DNA of 64,000 nt from Syntrophobacter fumaroxidans MPOB (GCF_000014965.1 NC_008554.1:3832001-3896000); one strand, 5' to 3'. Positions 17,101 to 25,280 are shown, numbered from the stretch's first letter. Program-made: numbers and translations. The notes: a model not told the origin generated them from the sequence alone.

Positions 17101-17223
17101 TGCCCTTTCCACCAGGTAGACGTAGAAGCCCGCGTTGGCGAGGTCCAGTGCGGCCTGGATGCCGGCAACGCCGCCACCCACGACCATAACCGATCCAAAT
17201 GTACTGCCGTTGCTAGTCTCCAT
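14176..17223 (-). CDS. hdrA: two-module HdrA-type flavin electron-bifurcating subunit
   Basis: 1015 aa, about one and a half times a single HdrA. The first module has a FAD fold (GGGVAG, residues 16-21), the conserved FPTNDCSMC at 55-63, a 4Fe-4S motif (C112, C115, C118, C122) and CSVCAKFC at 168-175. A second FAD module starts at GGGISG (605-610), and a two-cluster ferredoxin ends the protein (CAACLVCVRSCP and CQGCGICASECP, from about 948). HdrA splits electrons between high- and low-potential acceptors. No hdrB or hdrC is nearby. Start 17223 has an AGAGGT site. It is first in the operon hdrA-mvhD-metV-metF, implying coupling to methylene-THF reduction or methyl-THF oxidation. Confidence 0.92.
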   Translation of the reverse strand: METSNGSTFGSVMVVGGGVAGIQAALDLANAGFYVYLVERASAIGGAMSQLDKTFPTNDCSMCILSPKLVECGSHPSIRLLTTSELTALEGDVGRFRAKVLQHPRYVDLSKCISCGACAEKCPAVVSDAYNAGLGKRKAIYKLYAQATPSGYAIDAANCRRIGRGKKCSVCAKFCPAGAVDYTQQEQVLDLEVGAVILSAGFQAFDPAGLDTYLYNDHPNVVTSLEFERILSASGPFMGHLVRPSDHAEPRRIAWIQCVGSRNVNHCENGYCSSVCCMYAIKEAIVAKEHSKEPLDATVFFMDMRTYGKDFEKYYNRAQSEYGVKFVRSRVHTIDRAPGDRLSISYTTEAGEQSEEQFDMVVLSVGMEVSAEATALAGRLGISLNSYRFAETSSFAPVSTSRPGVYVCGVLQGPKDIPFAVAEASAAAGAAAGDLADSRGTRVKVRELPPELDLGDESPRIGVFVCNCGINIGSVVKVPEVVEYAAKLPHVVWTEENLFTCSQDTQERIRQAIKEHRLNRVVVAACSPRTHEPLFQDTLKGCGLNKYLFEMANIRDQDSWVHQKEPGNATEKAVDLVRMAVARAALLKPLIERPLEINQKALVIGGGISGLNAALNLARQGFEVALVEKEKELGGIARRLHHTIEGLDVQSYLAELVREVRGNGRIEVLSDTVVAGYKGYKGNFVTEVRTNSGEERRTIDHGVAIVATGAVEYKPTEFLHGEHPMVMTQLDLGRLIHEDGRGISKWRRVVMVQCVGSRNEQNPNCSRICCQNAVKNALTLKELNPDLEIIILYRDMRMYGMLEDYYTKARQEGILFCRYQQANPPAVTSENGALRVTFSDHVLNRSIQAGVDAVVLSAGTVAADNERLATLLKVPRNAEGFFIEAHAKLRPVDFSSEGIYLCGMAHGPKLISESIAQAMAAASRAGAFLSSKDLTIGGVVARVDPSLCAACLVCVRSCPYGVPQINKDDVSEINEALCQGCGICASECPAKAIRLAHYADDQIMVKVDALLEGVL

Positions 17224-17754
17224 AATTTGTACCTCTAAGGCGTTGATGGGACGTTCCACAGCACTGCTCCGGAAAATCCCGTGGCAAGAATAAGCTTCTG
17301 GAGCCTGAAAGAACAATGGTTGAACGGCAAGACAGGAAATCAACAAGATAGGAAATCGAACTGAAACGGAGCGGTCGAACAGAAAGAAGGATACGATCAC
17401 CAATGACAGGCACTATCATATTGCAAAATGGCCGAATCGAAAAGAGGAAATTGCACAATTCCTTCGCGAAAAAAGCCGGAACCTCCTCAGCCGGTTACGG
17501 CACGGGGGGTGATCCGCGCGCCTTCCCCCGTCGCTCGCCGGCCCGGAGCCGCTGCGGGCATCCGAAGCGGGCCTTCGTGATGAACGCGATTTATCGTCCT
17601 CATACGTACCTCAGCTATTATATACTTCAGCCGTGAGCGTGGTAACCTCAAGACTCCAATTTTCCGGGGATTTGAGCGGTTGTCCCGTCGAGTGGGAGGC
17701 ATGGCCCGCATGGAGCGGGGCAGCCGGGCGAATCCGCTGCACGGAGGGTGCGAC
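17224..17754. other. divergent intergenic region
   Basis: About 530 bases between the minus-strand hdrA operon and the plus-strand 81-aa gene; both promoters should be here. An AT-rich -10-like TATTATATACT at 17616-17626 points to the right-hand gene, without a matching -35. No gene is supported. Confidence 0.45.
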
Positions 17755-18000
17755 ATGAAAATCTTCATCTGGCGGCATAGCAAACTCTACTCGAGCTGGT
17801 CCATGTTCGATGAACCGCATGTTTACCGCGACAACTACCTGCAGGCTGAAATCGTCGTCCTGGCCGGGTCGCCCGAGGAGGCCCTCGAACTGATCGGAGA
17901 GGACCCGCAGTGGAACAAGGAAGAGCTCAGACGAATCGCCCCCCGGGTGGTCGAGCTCGATCAACCGGCCGTCGTGAGCAAGCAGATCCATTTCGGCTGA
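17755..18000 (+). CDS. small conserved-looking protein of unknown function
   Basis: 81 aa, no signal peptide or membrane helix. It starts MKIFIWRHSKLYSSWSMFDEPHV and has an internal AEIVVLAGSPEEALELI segment typical of a small alpha/beta fold, ending QIHFG. A GGAGGG ribosome site 6-7 nt upstream makes the gene likely. I do not recognise the family. It stands alone between the hdrA operon and the deoxyhypusine-synthase-like gene. Confidence 0.65.
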   Translation: MKIFIWRHSKLYSSWSMFDEPHVYRDNYLQAEIVVLAGSPEEALELIGEDPQWNKEELRRIAPRVVELDQPAVVSKQIHFG

Positions 18001-18322
18001 TCCGCTCACAGAGGTTCGGCCGGGCGTTCTCGTCTTTCGTTGCGGGTCGCGCCGGCTGGAGCGTTCACTCGCGACGGCCGTCGGCACCGACGTTTCCGGC
18101 CGATCTTCATTTTCAGGCGGAATCCGTTCGGACAATCATCCCATTCCCCGTCCCCCGAATGCATGGGACATGTGCCCGAAATCTCAGGCAATATCGCGCC
18201 GCAAGGAATTAATTGCATGACAACGCGGGGAAAAGTTTCTATATTTTCACGAAATGCCCACTTCATTGAACGCAATATCCGCGCACGAGGCCCAGGGTGT
18301 GCGGCGGAAGGAAGAAGTTGTG
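18001..18322. other. intergenic region with promoter
   Basis: 322 bases without a gene; the right end holds the promoter at 18217-18245. The left part is GC-rich with no other feature seen. Confidence 0.45.
18217..18245 (+). promoter_or_regulatory. sigma70-type promoter of the deoxyhypusine-synthase-like gene
   Basis: ATGACA (18217-18222, five of six -35 bases) and TATATT (18240-18245, five of six -10 bases) are 17 bp apart, 78 bp before the start codon. Confidence 0.7.
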
Positions 18323-19360
18323 ATGAGCAGGTCGGACGTCCCCGGAAAAGGCGGTGTCTCGGAATTCATTCGGCACCATTTCCGCCATTTCAACGCCGCC
18401 GTCGTCAAGGATGCCGCCGAGTCCTATATACAACTGCTGGAAGATGGCGGTTTCATGTTCCTGGCCATGGCGGGCGCGATGAGCACGGCCGAGATAGGGC
18501 TCACGCTCGCGGAGATGATCCGGCGGGACAAAGTGCACGCCATCTGTTGCACGGGTGCCAATTTCGAAGAAGACATCTTCAACCTCGTGGCTCAGAAGCA
18601 CTACGTGCGCGTTCCTCATTACCGCGACCTCACGCCCGATGACGAGAAGGATCTGCTGGAAAAGGGCCTGAACCGCGTGACGGATACCTGCATCCCTGAG
18701 GAAGAAGCCATCAGGCGTATCGGGGGAATTGTCCTGGAGGGATGGAAAAGCGCCGACGCCGCGGGCCAACGACGCTTTCCCCACGAGTTCCTTTACTCGC
18801 TGCTGATGGAGGGGAAACTGGAACCTCTCTACCAGATCGATCCTCGAAACAGTTGGGTGCTTGCCGCGGCGCAAAAGAACCTTCCGATTTTCATCCCCGG
18901 ATGGGAAGACTCGACCCTCGGGAACGTCTTCGTCGCCCAGGTTCTGAAGGGCGTCGTCCGCAACTCCGGCGTAATCCGCACCGGCATCGAATACATGCTG
19001 CATCTTGTCGACTGGTACAGGTCGGCCTCGGCACAAAGGCGGATCGGGTTTTTTCAGGTCGGCGGCGGGATCGCGGGCGATTTCCCCATTTGCGTCGTGC
19101 CGATTCTGAAACAGGACATGTGGGAAGACGTCCCGTATTGGAGCTATTTCTGCCAGATCAGCGATTCCACCACGAGCTACGGTTCCTACTCCGGAGCCGT
19201 GCCCAACGAGAAAATCACCTGGGGAAAGCTGGATGTCGATTCCCCCCGGTTCATCATCGAATCGGACGCGAGCATCGTGCTGCCGCTGGTGTTCTCCTAC
19301 GTGCTCGAATCGATGGACCAGGCCGGTTGCCGATCGTCCGAACGTTCCAACGACCCATAA
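18323..19360 (+). CDS. deoxyhypusine synthase family protein
   Basis: 345 aa. NAD-binding features of the family are visible (MFLAMAGAMSTAEIGLTLAEMIR near the N-terminus, CCTGANFEEDIFN, GWEDSTLGN), and the catalytic lysine lies in KITWGKL near residue 305. Eukaryotic and archaeal enzymes move an aminobutyl group from spermidine to eIF5A, which bacteria lack, so the bacterial member more likely makes or modifies a polyamine such as homospermidine. The start at 18323 follows GGAAGGAAG; the in-frame ATG at 18254 is too close to the promoter at 18217-18245. It forms its own transcription unit. Confidence 0.85.
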   Translation: MSRSDVPGKGGVSEFIRHHFRHFNAAVVKDAAESYIQLLEDGGFMFLAMAGAMSTAEIGLTLAEMIRRDKVHAICCTGANFEEDIFNLVAQKHYVRVPHYRDLTPDDEKDLLEKGLNRVTDTCIPEEEAIRRIGGIVLEGWKSADAAGQRRFPHEFLYSLLMEGKLEPLYQIDPRNSWVLAAAQKNLPIFIPGWEDSTLGNVFVAQVLKGVVRNSGVIRTGIEYMLHLVDWYRSASAQRRIGFFQVGGGIAGDFPICVVPILKQDMWEDVPYWSYFCQISDSTTSYGSYSGAVPNEKITWGKLDVDSPRFIIESDASIVLPLVFSYVLESMDQAGCRSSERSNDP

Positions 19361-19460
19361 TCTATAGAAGAAAGATATGCATGGGCGCATGTCGAGCGAC
19401 CGGCTCAGGAAGTCGTCCTCGACGATCGCGGCCGTCCCGCCGGGGTCCCGGCAAACTTTC

Positions 19461-19518
19461 ATAAGTCCTATAGGTCCTATTAGACTTATCAAAGTCCTAT
19501 TAGGCCCTATTGGGCTTC
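19461..19518. repeat. cluster of short GTCCTATTAG-type repeats
   Basis: About 58 bases containing four near-copies of (G)TCCTATwrG, and a perfect inverted pair ATAAGTC (19461-19467)/GACTTAT (19483-19489). The base composition differs from the GC-rich flanks. Short CCTATAGG-type repeats of this kind occur between genes in several deltaproteobacteria; the function is unknown. Confidence 0.6.
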
Positions 19519-19840
19519 TGAAACGCAAGATCCACAAGGTTCCGCCGCGCTCAACCCGGCCTGATCCAGGCAGTGATCTAACGGGGGGAGCCGGGACGCG
19601 CCTCGCGAAATCTGACGGACCGGCAAACACGGATATCCCGGCTCAACGCCCGGCTGTTGTCATTGTGATCATGTCTCCTGGCTTGTCGGACCGGCAACCC
19701 CGGCTCCCCGAGCCCCTCCGCAAATTCTTCCGCAACGAGGCGCGTCCGATTCGCCTGGACTTCGGTGCTCTGCCGGGACGCGCCGGATCATCACCCCACC
19801 CAGGTTTCCGGCACATTTTCCCCGGTTCGAAAAAAAGTGC

Positions 19841-19881
19841 TTGACAGGGGGTTTGTTGTGGTTGATAAAATTGTTAACAAT
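19841..19881 (+). promoter_or_regulatory. promoter plus palindromic GntR-type operator of the catabolic operon
   Basis: TTGACA (19841-19846), 17-bp spacer, GATAAA (19864-19869), immediately followed by the perfect palindrome ATTGTTAACAAT (19870-19881). The same arrangement, with an identical palindrome, occurs at 32978-33019. The palindrome fits the TTGT-n-ACAA type of site bound by FadR/FCD GntR regulators, one of which is encoded at 32170-32886. Confidence 0.75.
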
Positions 19882-20007
19882 CTTGCCGATAATTGCGGGC
19901 TGCCCGGAAGGATTGCCCGCCTTTCAAGGTCTCGAAAGTTGCTGCAATGTCGAGGACAGATCGTTTGCCAAGGGCGCTGTGATGTTGAAACGAACGAGGA
20001 GATCGCG

Positions 20008-20961
20008 ATGGCCCCAAAGTTCAAGATCCTGCTCTACGAATCCATGCATGCTCGGGGGACCGAAGTCCTGGCGGAAAAGTGCGAACTCGTGTATGCGACT
20101 TCACTCGACGAAAAGAACCTGATCGCCCAGGCGGCCGATGTCGACGGAATCATCATCCGCGCCAACGGCGCCGTTACCCGTGCCCTCATCGAATCCGCCC
20201 CGCGGCTCAAGGTGATCGGACGCCACGGCGTGGGGCTGGATGCCATTGACCTGCGCTGTGCCAAGGAGCGGGGGGTCAAGGTCGTGTTCACGCCGACCGC
20301 CAACACGGAGAGCGTGGCGGAGCATTTCGTCGGGATGGCGATCATGCTGGCCAAAATGATCCGGACCGGAGACATCGCCCTGCGCACCGGGGATTGGGCC
20401 GCCCGCAACCGGCTCATCGGGACCGAGCTCCACGGCAAGGCGCTGGGCGTCCTCGGTTTCGGCCGAATCGGCCGGCAGACGGCGAGAATCTGCCGCAACG
20501 GTTTCGCCATGAACGTCATTTACTATGACGTGTGCGACTATCCCGCGGTGGAGAAGGAGCTTCAGGCGAAGCGCGTGAGCGGTGAGGAGGTCTTCGAGCA
20601 GTCCGATTTCATCAGCGTCAATCTCCCTTTGCTCCCGAGCACTCGGCACTTCGTCAATGCGAAGCTGATCCGTTTGATGAAGCCCACCGCCTTCCTGATC
20701 AACATGGCCAGGGGGCCGGTGTGGAATGAGGAGGACGTAGCGGGGGCACTGCGCGAGAAACGGATCGCGGGCGTCGGTTCGGACGTGTACGAAGTCGAAC
20801 CGGTCCCTGCCGACCATCCGCTGCTCAAGATGGACAATTTCGTGGGAACGCCGCACATGTCGGCCCATTCCGAGGAAGCCATGATCCGCATGAGCCTGGT
20901 GGCTTCTGACGTGGTTGCGGTACTGGAAGGGCGGGAACCGGAATATCCGGTGACGGTGTGA
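20008..20961 (+). CDS. D-2-hydroxyacid dehydrogenase (phosphoglycerate dehydrogenase family)
   Basis: 317 aa NAD-dependent dehydrogenase. The Rossmann motif GVLGFGRIGRQTA lies near residue 150. The catalytic arginine (NMARGPVWNE), glutamate (VYEVEP) and histidine (GTPHMSAHSEE) are present. It lacks the C-terminal ACT domain of biosynthetic serA, so a catabolic 2-hydroxyacid to 2-oxoacid step is likely. First gene after the operator-bearing promoter; the start has a GAGGAGA site. The adjoining 2-oxoacid:ferredoxin oxidoreductase would use its product, which supports a joint pathway, but the substrate is not evident from sequence. Confidence 0.85.
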   Translation: MAPKFKILLYESMHARGTEVLAEKCELVYATSLDEKNLIAQAADVDGIIIRANGAVTRALIESAPRLKVIGRHGVGLDAIDLRCAKERGVKVVFTPTANTESVAEHFVGMAIMLAKMIRTGDIALRTGDWAARNRLIGTELHGKALGVLGFGRIGRQTARICRNGFAMNVIYYDVCDYPAVEKELQAKRVSGEEVFEQSDFISVNLPLLPSTRHFVNAKLIRLMKPTAFLINMARGPVWNEEDVAGALREKRIAGVGSDVYEVEPVPADHPLLKMDNFVGTPHMSAHSEEAMIRMSLVASDVVAVLEGREPEYPVTV

Positions 20962-21001
20962 TCCGGTCGTGGTCTTTGACGTTACAGTGATGGAGGTTGA
21001 T

Positions 21002-21256
21002 ATGCCTACGGTTACCATTTTCGAACAGTCGTGCAAGGGCGTCGAGGATTGCGGGATCTGCACCTTCGTATGCCCCAAAGGTCTGTTCAAGACTTCCCGG
21101 GAGATGAACCAGAACGGGTACCTGCCTCCCGAGGTGGAAAACCGGGAAGAATGCACCGCCTGTCTCAACTGCATGATCTACTGCCCTGATTTCGCCATTG
21201 TCGTGGAAACGGATGCCGAGGTGCAAACCACCAATCAAGAGGACGAAGATGAGTAG
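21002..21256 (+). CDS. korD: 2x[4Fe-4S] ferredoxin-like delta subunit of 2-oxoacid:ferredoxin oxidoreductase
   Basis: 84 aa. Two cluster motifs: C11, C17, C20, C24 and C51, C54, C57, C61. The first has the unusual CxxxxxCxxC spacing seen in small 2-oxoacid oxidoreductase delta subunits. The C-terminus is acidic. The start at 21002 has a GGAGGT site about 6 nt upstream; 20991 is possible. The gene overlaps korA by 8 nt. It should carry electrons from the thiamine-dependent core to free ferredoxin. Confidence 0.85.
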   Translation: MPTVTIFEQSCKGVEDCGICTFVCPKGLFKTSREMNQNGYLPPEVENREECTACLNCMIYCPDFAIVVETDAEVQTTNQEDEDE

Positions 21257-22406
21257 CCCAGGAAAGGTAATGACCGGCACGCATTTCATGATGGGAAACC
21301 TTGCCTGCGCGGAAGGGGCCATAGCCGCCGGCTGCAATTTTGCCGCCGGTTATCCCATCACGCCAGCCAGCGACATCGTCAACCGTCTTGCCTCCAGACT
21401 GCCGGGTCAGGGGGGGATTTTTCTCCAGACCGAAGACGAGATCAGCGCCATTTGCTCGGTCGTCGGCGCCTCATGGGCCGGCTGCAAGGCCCTGACGGCG
21501 ACTTCCGGTCCCGGCATCAGCCTGATGCAGGAGACCATCGGCTTTGCGGTGGCTACCGAAACGCCCCTCGTCATCATCGACGTGCAGAGAGTCGGGCCGT
21601 CCACCGGGGTCCCCTCGGTCGGCATGGCCGGGGATATCGTCCAGGTCGCTCGAGGCTCCCACGGCGACTACCAGATCATCGCGCTCTGTCCGAGCGGCCC
21701 CCAGGAGATGTTCGACCACACGGTGCGGGCCTTCAACCTTGCGGAGCGTTACCGCGTGCCGGTGTTCGTCATGGCGGACGGGTTCATCGGGCACATGAGG
21801 GAGCGGGTGTTCATTCCCGAGGCGCAGAAGGTGCCGACGGTCGAGCGCAGGGTCCAGACCAAAGGGGGGAGCGTGAAGGAACGCCAGGACTTTCTGGACG
21901 TCAACGTTGCTCCCATGCCCGTGTTCGGCCGGTCCCTGCACGCGCACGTGACCAGTTCCTGCCATGACCGGCACGGGATGCGCAATTTGAGCGATCCCGA
22001 GGTCATGCACACGTTCATCACCGCGCCCATCGAGAAGATCCTCAAGCACGCCGACGACATCATCGACGTGGAGGAGGACTACGAAGGCAAGGAAGTCGCG
22101 GTGGTGAGCTACGGGACCGTGTCGCGGGCGGCGCGGGCGGCGGTGGAGCTTGCGGCGGGCGAGGGGCTGAGCATCGGGACGATGCGGCTTGTGACCTGCT
22201 GGCCGTTCCCCGAGAAGCAAATCCGGCGAATGGCGGAGCGGGTGCGCCACGTCATCGTGATGGAAGACAATTGCGGGCAACTCTTTCCTTATGTCAAAGC
22301 CGAAGCGGCCCATGCGTGCAAAGTGGATTTTCTGCCGCCTCAAATCCTCGGGCAGATACACGATCCCGAGTACGTGGTCAAGCGGATCAAGGAGATGATT
22401 CGATGA
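21249..22406 (+). CDS. korA: 2-oxoacid:ferredoxin oxidoreductase alpha subunit
   Basis: 385 aa. Contains AAGYPITPASDIVN near the N-terminus, the ATSGPGISLMQE block, and a C-terminal pyrimidine-binding/transketolase-C-like part (VSYGTVSRAARAAVELA, VIVMEDNCGQL). The closest known pattern is the 2-oxoglutarate:ferredoxin (KorA/VorB) class rather than pyruvate. With KorB, C and D it oxidatively decarboxylates a 2-oxoacid to acyl-CoA, reducing ferredoxin. It overlaps korD by 8 nt and korB by 4 nt, so the four genes form one translation-coupled block. The true 2-oxoacid is uncertain. Confidence 0.9.
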   Translation: MSSPGKVMTGTHFMMGNLACAEGAIAAGCNFAAGYPITPASDIVNRLASRLPGQGGIFLQTEDEISAICSVVGASWAGCKALTATSGPGISLMQETIGFAVATETPLVIIDVQRVGPSTGVPSVGMAGDIVQVARGSHGDYQIIALCPSGPQEMFDHTVRAFNLAERYRVPVFVMADGFIGHMRERVFIPEAQKVPTVERRVQTKGGSVKERQDFLDVNVAPMPVFGRSLHAHVTSSCHDRHGMRNLSDPEVMHTFITAPIEKILKHADDIIDVEEDYEGKEVAVVSYGTVSRAARAAVELAAGEGLSIGTMRLVTCWPFPEKQIRRMAERVRHVIVMEDNCGQLFPYVKAEAAHACKVDFLPPQILGQIHDPEYVVKRIKEMIR

Positions 22407-23236
22407 GCGCTGTTGTACACCCGTTGCGAAAATACATGAGGCCGCACGTGACCAGGACGACGAACTGCCCGGGGTGCGGGAATGGGATTATCATTCAATC
22501 GATCCTCAGGGCCATCGATGAGCTCGGCCTGAGCATGGACGACTTTGTTTTCGTGTCCGGCATCGGCTGCTCGGCATGGATTCCGAGCCCGCTGTTCGAA
22601 GTCGACACGCTCCACACGACCCACGGGCGTCCCATCGCCTTTGCCACCGGCGTGAAGCTCGGCCTGCCCGGCAAGCACGTGATGGTGACGAGCGGGGACG
22701 GCGACCTGGCGGCCATCGGCGGGAACCACCTGATCCACGCGGCGCGCCGGAACATCGACCTGACCGTCGTACTCGTGAACAACGGCATCTATGCCATGAC
22801 CGGCGGACAGACCGCGCCCACCACGCCTCGGGGCCTGATGACGGTCACCAACCCGTATGGGACACTCGAACCGACGTTCGACATTTCCGCCCTGGTGGCC
22901 GCCGCGGGAGCGTCCTTCGTGGCGCGCTGGACCACCTGGCACCCGAGGCAGATGACCAGGTCCATCAAAAAGGCCATCCAGAAGAAGGGATTTGCCCTGG
23001 TCGAAGCGGTGAGCCAGTGCCCGGTCCAGTTCGGCAAGGTGACGAAGATGGGCAAGGCGCTCGATATCCTGAGGCATTACAAGGAGAACAGCGTCAAGTT
23101 CGAAAAAGCGAAGAACATGGACCCGGAGGCACTCAAGGACAAAATCCTCGTGGGTGAACTGGTCGATGTGGAAAAGCCCGAGCTCTCCACCCAATGGGAA
23201 CTCTTGAAACGCCGAGTGATGGAGGAAATGAAATGA
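22403..23236 (+). CDS. korB: 2-oxoacid:ferredoxin oxidoreductase beta (thiamine diphosphate) subunit
   Basis: 277 aa. TTNCPGCGNGII (cluster/TPP region) and the TPP motif GDGDLAAIGGNHLIHAARR..LVNNGIYAMTGGQTAPTTP are complete. The beta subunit holds thiamine diphosphate and the catalytic 4Fe-4S cluster. The ATGA start overlaps the korA stop by 4 nt, and the end overlaps korC by 4 nt. Size and motifs are standard for Kor/Vor type enzymes, which accept 2-oxoglutarate or other 2-oxoacids. Confidence 0.92.
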   Translation: MSAVVHPLRKYMRPHVTRTTNCPGCGNGIIIQSILRAIDELGLSMDDFVFVSGIGCSAWIPSPLFEVDTLHTTHGRPIAFATGVKLGLPGKHVMVTSGDGDLAAIGGNHLIHAARRNIDLTVVLVNNGIYAMTGGQTAPTTPRGLMTVTNPYGTLEPTFDISALVAAAGASFVARWTTWHPRQMTRSIKKAIQKKGFALVEAVSQCPVQFGKVTKMGKALDILRHYKENSVKFEKAKNMDPEALKDKILVGELVDVEKPELSTQWELLKRRVMEEMK

Positions 23237-23769
23237 GTCGTGTGGAAGTGACCATAGCGGGTGTCGGAGGCCAGGGGTCCATTCTGGCCGGGCAGATTCT
23301 CGGGGCTGCGGCGGTGATGTACGACGGGAAATACGCCGCGCAAACCCAGGCTTATTCCTCCGAATTGAGAGGCGGCTTTGCGGCGGCGTGGCTGATCATA
23401 TGCGAAAATCCCGTGGTCTTCCCCCGCGTGACCCATCCCGACGTCCTGGTGGCGCAGGCGCAGGATTCCATCACGCGGTTTGCGTCGGGCCTGAAACCCG
23501 CGGGGACTCTGATCATCGACAGCGACATGGTGACTGAGCCGCCCGGAGGCGCGGGCCGCCTCTACAAGGTCGCCGCCACGACCATCTCGCGCAACCGGCT
23601 CAACGCGCCGATGACCGCCAACATGGTGATTCTCGGGGCGTTCTGTCGCGTGACGGAAGTGGTATCGAGGGAAGCCCTGGAGAAGGCGATCCGGGATTCC
23701 GTGCCGCAAGGCAAAGACAAAATCAACCTGGAGGCTTTCGACGCGGGCTATCAGAGCGTCGCGGGCTAG
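23233..23769 (+). CDS. korC: 2-oxoacid:ferredoxin oxidoreductase gamma subunit
   Basis: 178 aa. The N-terminal GVGGQGSILAGQILGAAA motif and the QAYSSELRGG segment identify the gamma subunit of the Kor/Por family, which contributes to CoA handling and subunit contacts. It starts with an ATGA overlap on korB and closes the D-A-B-C gene block; the next gene (dehydratase) is 71 bp downstream, probably on the same transcript. Confidence 0.9.
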   Translation: MSRVEVTIAGVGGQGSILAGQILGAAAVMYDGKYAAQTQAYSSELRGGFAAAWLIICENPVVFPRVTHPDVLVAQAQDSITRFASGLKPAGTLIIDSDMVTEPPGGAGRLYKVAATTISRNRLNAPMTANMVILGAFCRVTEVVSREALEKAIRDSVPQGKDKINLEAFDAGYQSVAG

Positions 23770-23840
23770 CACGAGGCCGCCGGATTTCGCTCCCCGCGGC
23801 CCCGGGCCAGGCATACCGGTGATTATAGAGAGGAGACATC

Positions 23841-25280
23841 ATGGGACTCAAAACGAAGGCGGAATATATAGAATCCTTGCGAGGCATGAAGCCGACGGTC
23901 TACATGTTCGGTGAGAAGATCGAAAGCGTTGTGGACAATCCACGCCTGCGAGCGGGCATCGAGGCGACGGGGGCGACGTACGAACTGGCAGAGACGGAGG
24001 AGTATCGCCCTCTCATTGTGACTGAAAGTCCCCTCATTCACGAACCCGTCAACCGGTATACGTTGCCCCCGTCGTCCATCGCGGACCTCGTCGCCAGGGT
24101 GAAGATCAATCGTCTCATGGGCACTCGTGTCGGGACCTGCTTTCAACGGTGCACGGGGCTGGACTGCCTGTCCGCCCTTTCCATCGTGACCTACGACATC
24201 GACGCCAAGCATTCCACCCCTTACTTCAAACGGTTCATCGAGTTTCTGAAGCATGTTCAGAAAAACGACCTGACCTGCAACGCCGGCGTGACCGACGTCA
24301 AGGGCGACCGTTCCCTGGCCCCCCACGAGCAGGAAGACAAGGACATGTACGTGAGGGTCGTGGAACGCAATGCGGACGGCATCGTCGTGAGGGGCGCCAA
24401 GGCGCACCAGACCGGTTCCCTCTCCTCGCACGAAATCATCGTCCTGCCGACGCGTGCCCTGCGAAAGGGCGACGAGGACTACGCGCTCGCTTTTGCCATC
24501 CCCAACGACACTCCCGGCCTGATTCACGTCGTGGGCCGATCGAGCCTCGACACCCGCCAGCTGGACGGCTGCGACCTGGGCAACCTTCACTATTCCAAGT
24601 ACTGCCCGACCGTGATCTTCAAGGACGTGTTCGTTCCCTGGGAGCGGGTCTTCATGTGCGGCGAGGTGGAATTCGCCGTGGAGATGGTGAACCGCTTTTC
24701 GGCTTATCACCGCCAGAGCCACGGCGGCTGCAAGTCGGGCAAGATCGACTGCATGGTCGGAGCGGCCCTCACCATGATGGACTACAACGGGACGGAGAAG
24801 GCCGGGCATCTCAAGCAGAAGGCCATCGAGATGGTCCACCGGGCGGAAACCCTCTACGGCTGCAGCCTGGCCGCGTCCTACGAGGGCAAAAAAGAACCTT
24901 CCGGAACCTACTTCATCGACACGGTGCTGGCCAATGCGTCCAAGATCCACGAAGGCAAGGAAATGAGCGAGGCCGGCCGCCTGCTGGTGGACATCGCCGG
25001 AGGCTTCGTGGCCGATCTGCCTTCGGATCGCGACCTGGCCATTCCCGAAGTCGGGGAACTGCTGAAAAAATACCTGAAGGGGGTGGCGTCGGTGCCGGTG
25101 GAAGACCGCGTCAAAATGTACCGGCTGATCGAAAAGCTCGTCATGGAAAGCGCCGATACGATTTCGGACATCCATGGAGGCGGTTCTCCCGAGGCCCACA
25201 GGATCACGATCCTGCGGGAAAGCAACCTCAAGGCCAAGAAGGACGCGGCCAAGCGGTTGGCGGGAATCGAATCGAAGTAG
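23841..25280 (+). CDS. 4-hydroxybutyryl-CoA dehydratase family enzyme (AbfD-like)
   Basis: 479 aa, HpaB/AbfD superfamily flavo-iron-sulfur enzyme. All key positions known from the clostridial 4-hydroxybutyryl-CoA dehydratase are conserved: cluster ligands C100 and C104 (CFQRC), H290 and C297 seven residues apart, K298 after the last cysteine, and the glutamate of SPEAHR (E451). Members dehydrate 4-hydroxybutyryl-CoA to crotonyl-CoA by a radical route. The match makes a 4-hydroxyacyl-CoA substrate likely, though related enzymes with other substrates exist. It lies after korC, whose enzyme could make the CoA ester. Confidence 0.85.
   Translation: MGLKTKAEYIESLRGMKPTVYMFGEKIESVVDNPRLRAGIEATGATYELAETEEYRPLIVTESPLIHEPVNRYTLPPSSIADLVARVKINRLMGTRVGTCFQRCTGLDCLSALSIVTYDIDAKHSTPYFKRFIEFLKHVQKNDLTCNAGVTDVKGDRSLAPHEQEDKDMYVRVVERNADGIVVRGAKAHQTGSLSSHEIIVLPTRALRKGDEDYALAFAIPNDTPGLIHVVGRSSLDTRQLDGCDLGNLHYSKYCPTVIFKDVFVPWERVFMCGEVEFAVEMVNRFSAYHRQSHGGCKSGKIDCMVGAALTMMDYNGTEKAGHLKQKAIEMVHRAETLYGCSLAASYEGKKEPSGTYFIDTVLANASKIHEGKEMSEAGRLLVDIAGGFVADLPSDRDLAIPEVGELLKKYLKGVASVPVEDRVKMYRLIEKLVMESADTISDIHGGGSPEAHRITILRESNLKAKKDAAKRLAGIESK

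Larger units (their letters stand above)
19361..20007. other. intergenic region with short repeats, promoter and operator
   Basis: 647 bases without a supported gene. It holds a cluster of short CCTATTAGG-type repeats (19461-19518) and the promoter and palindromic operator of the catabolic operon (19841-19881), followed by a leader of about 125 bases. Confidence 0.5.

Noticed and set aside
14506-17238. 910-codon open frame on the plus strand opposite hdrA
   Set aside because: Shadow of the GC-rich hdrA gene; no recognisable domain, and hdrA is unmistakable on the other strand.
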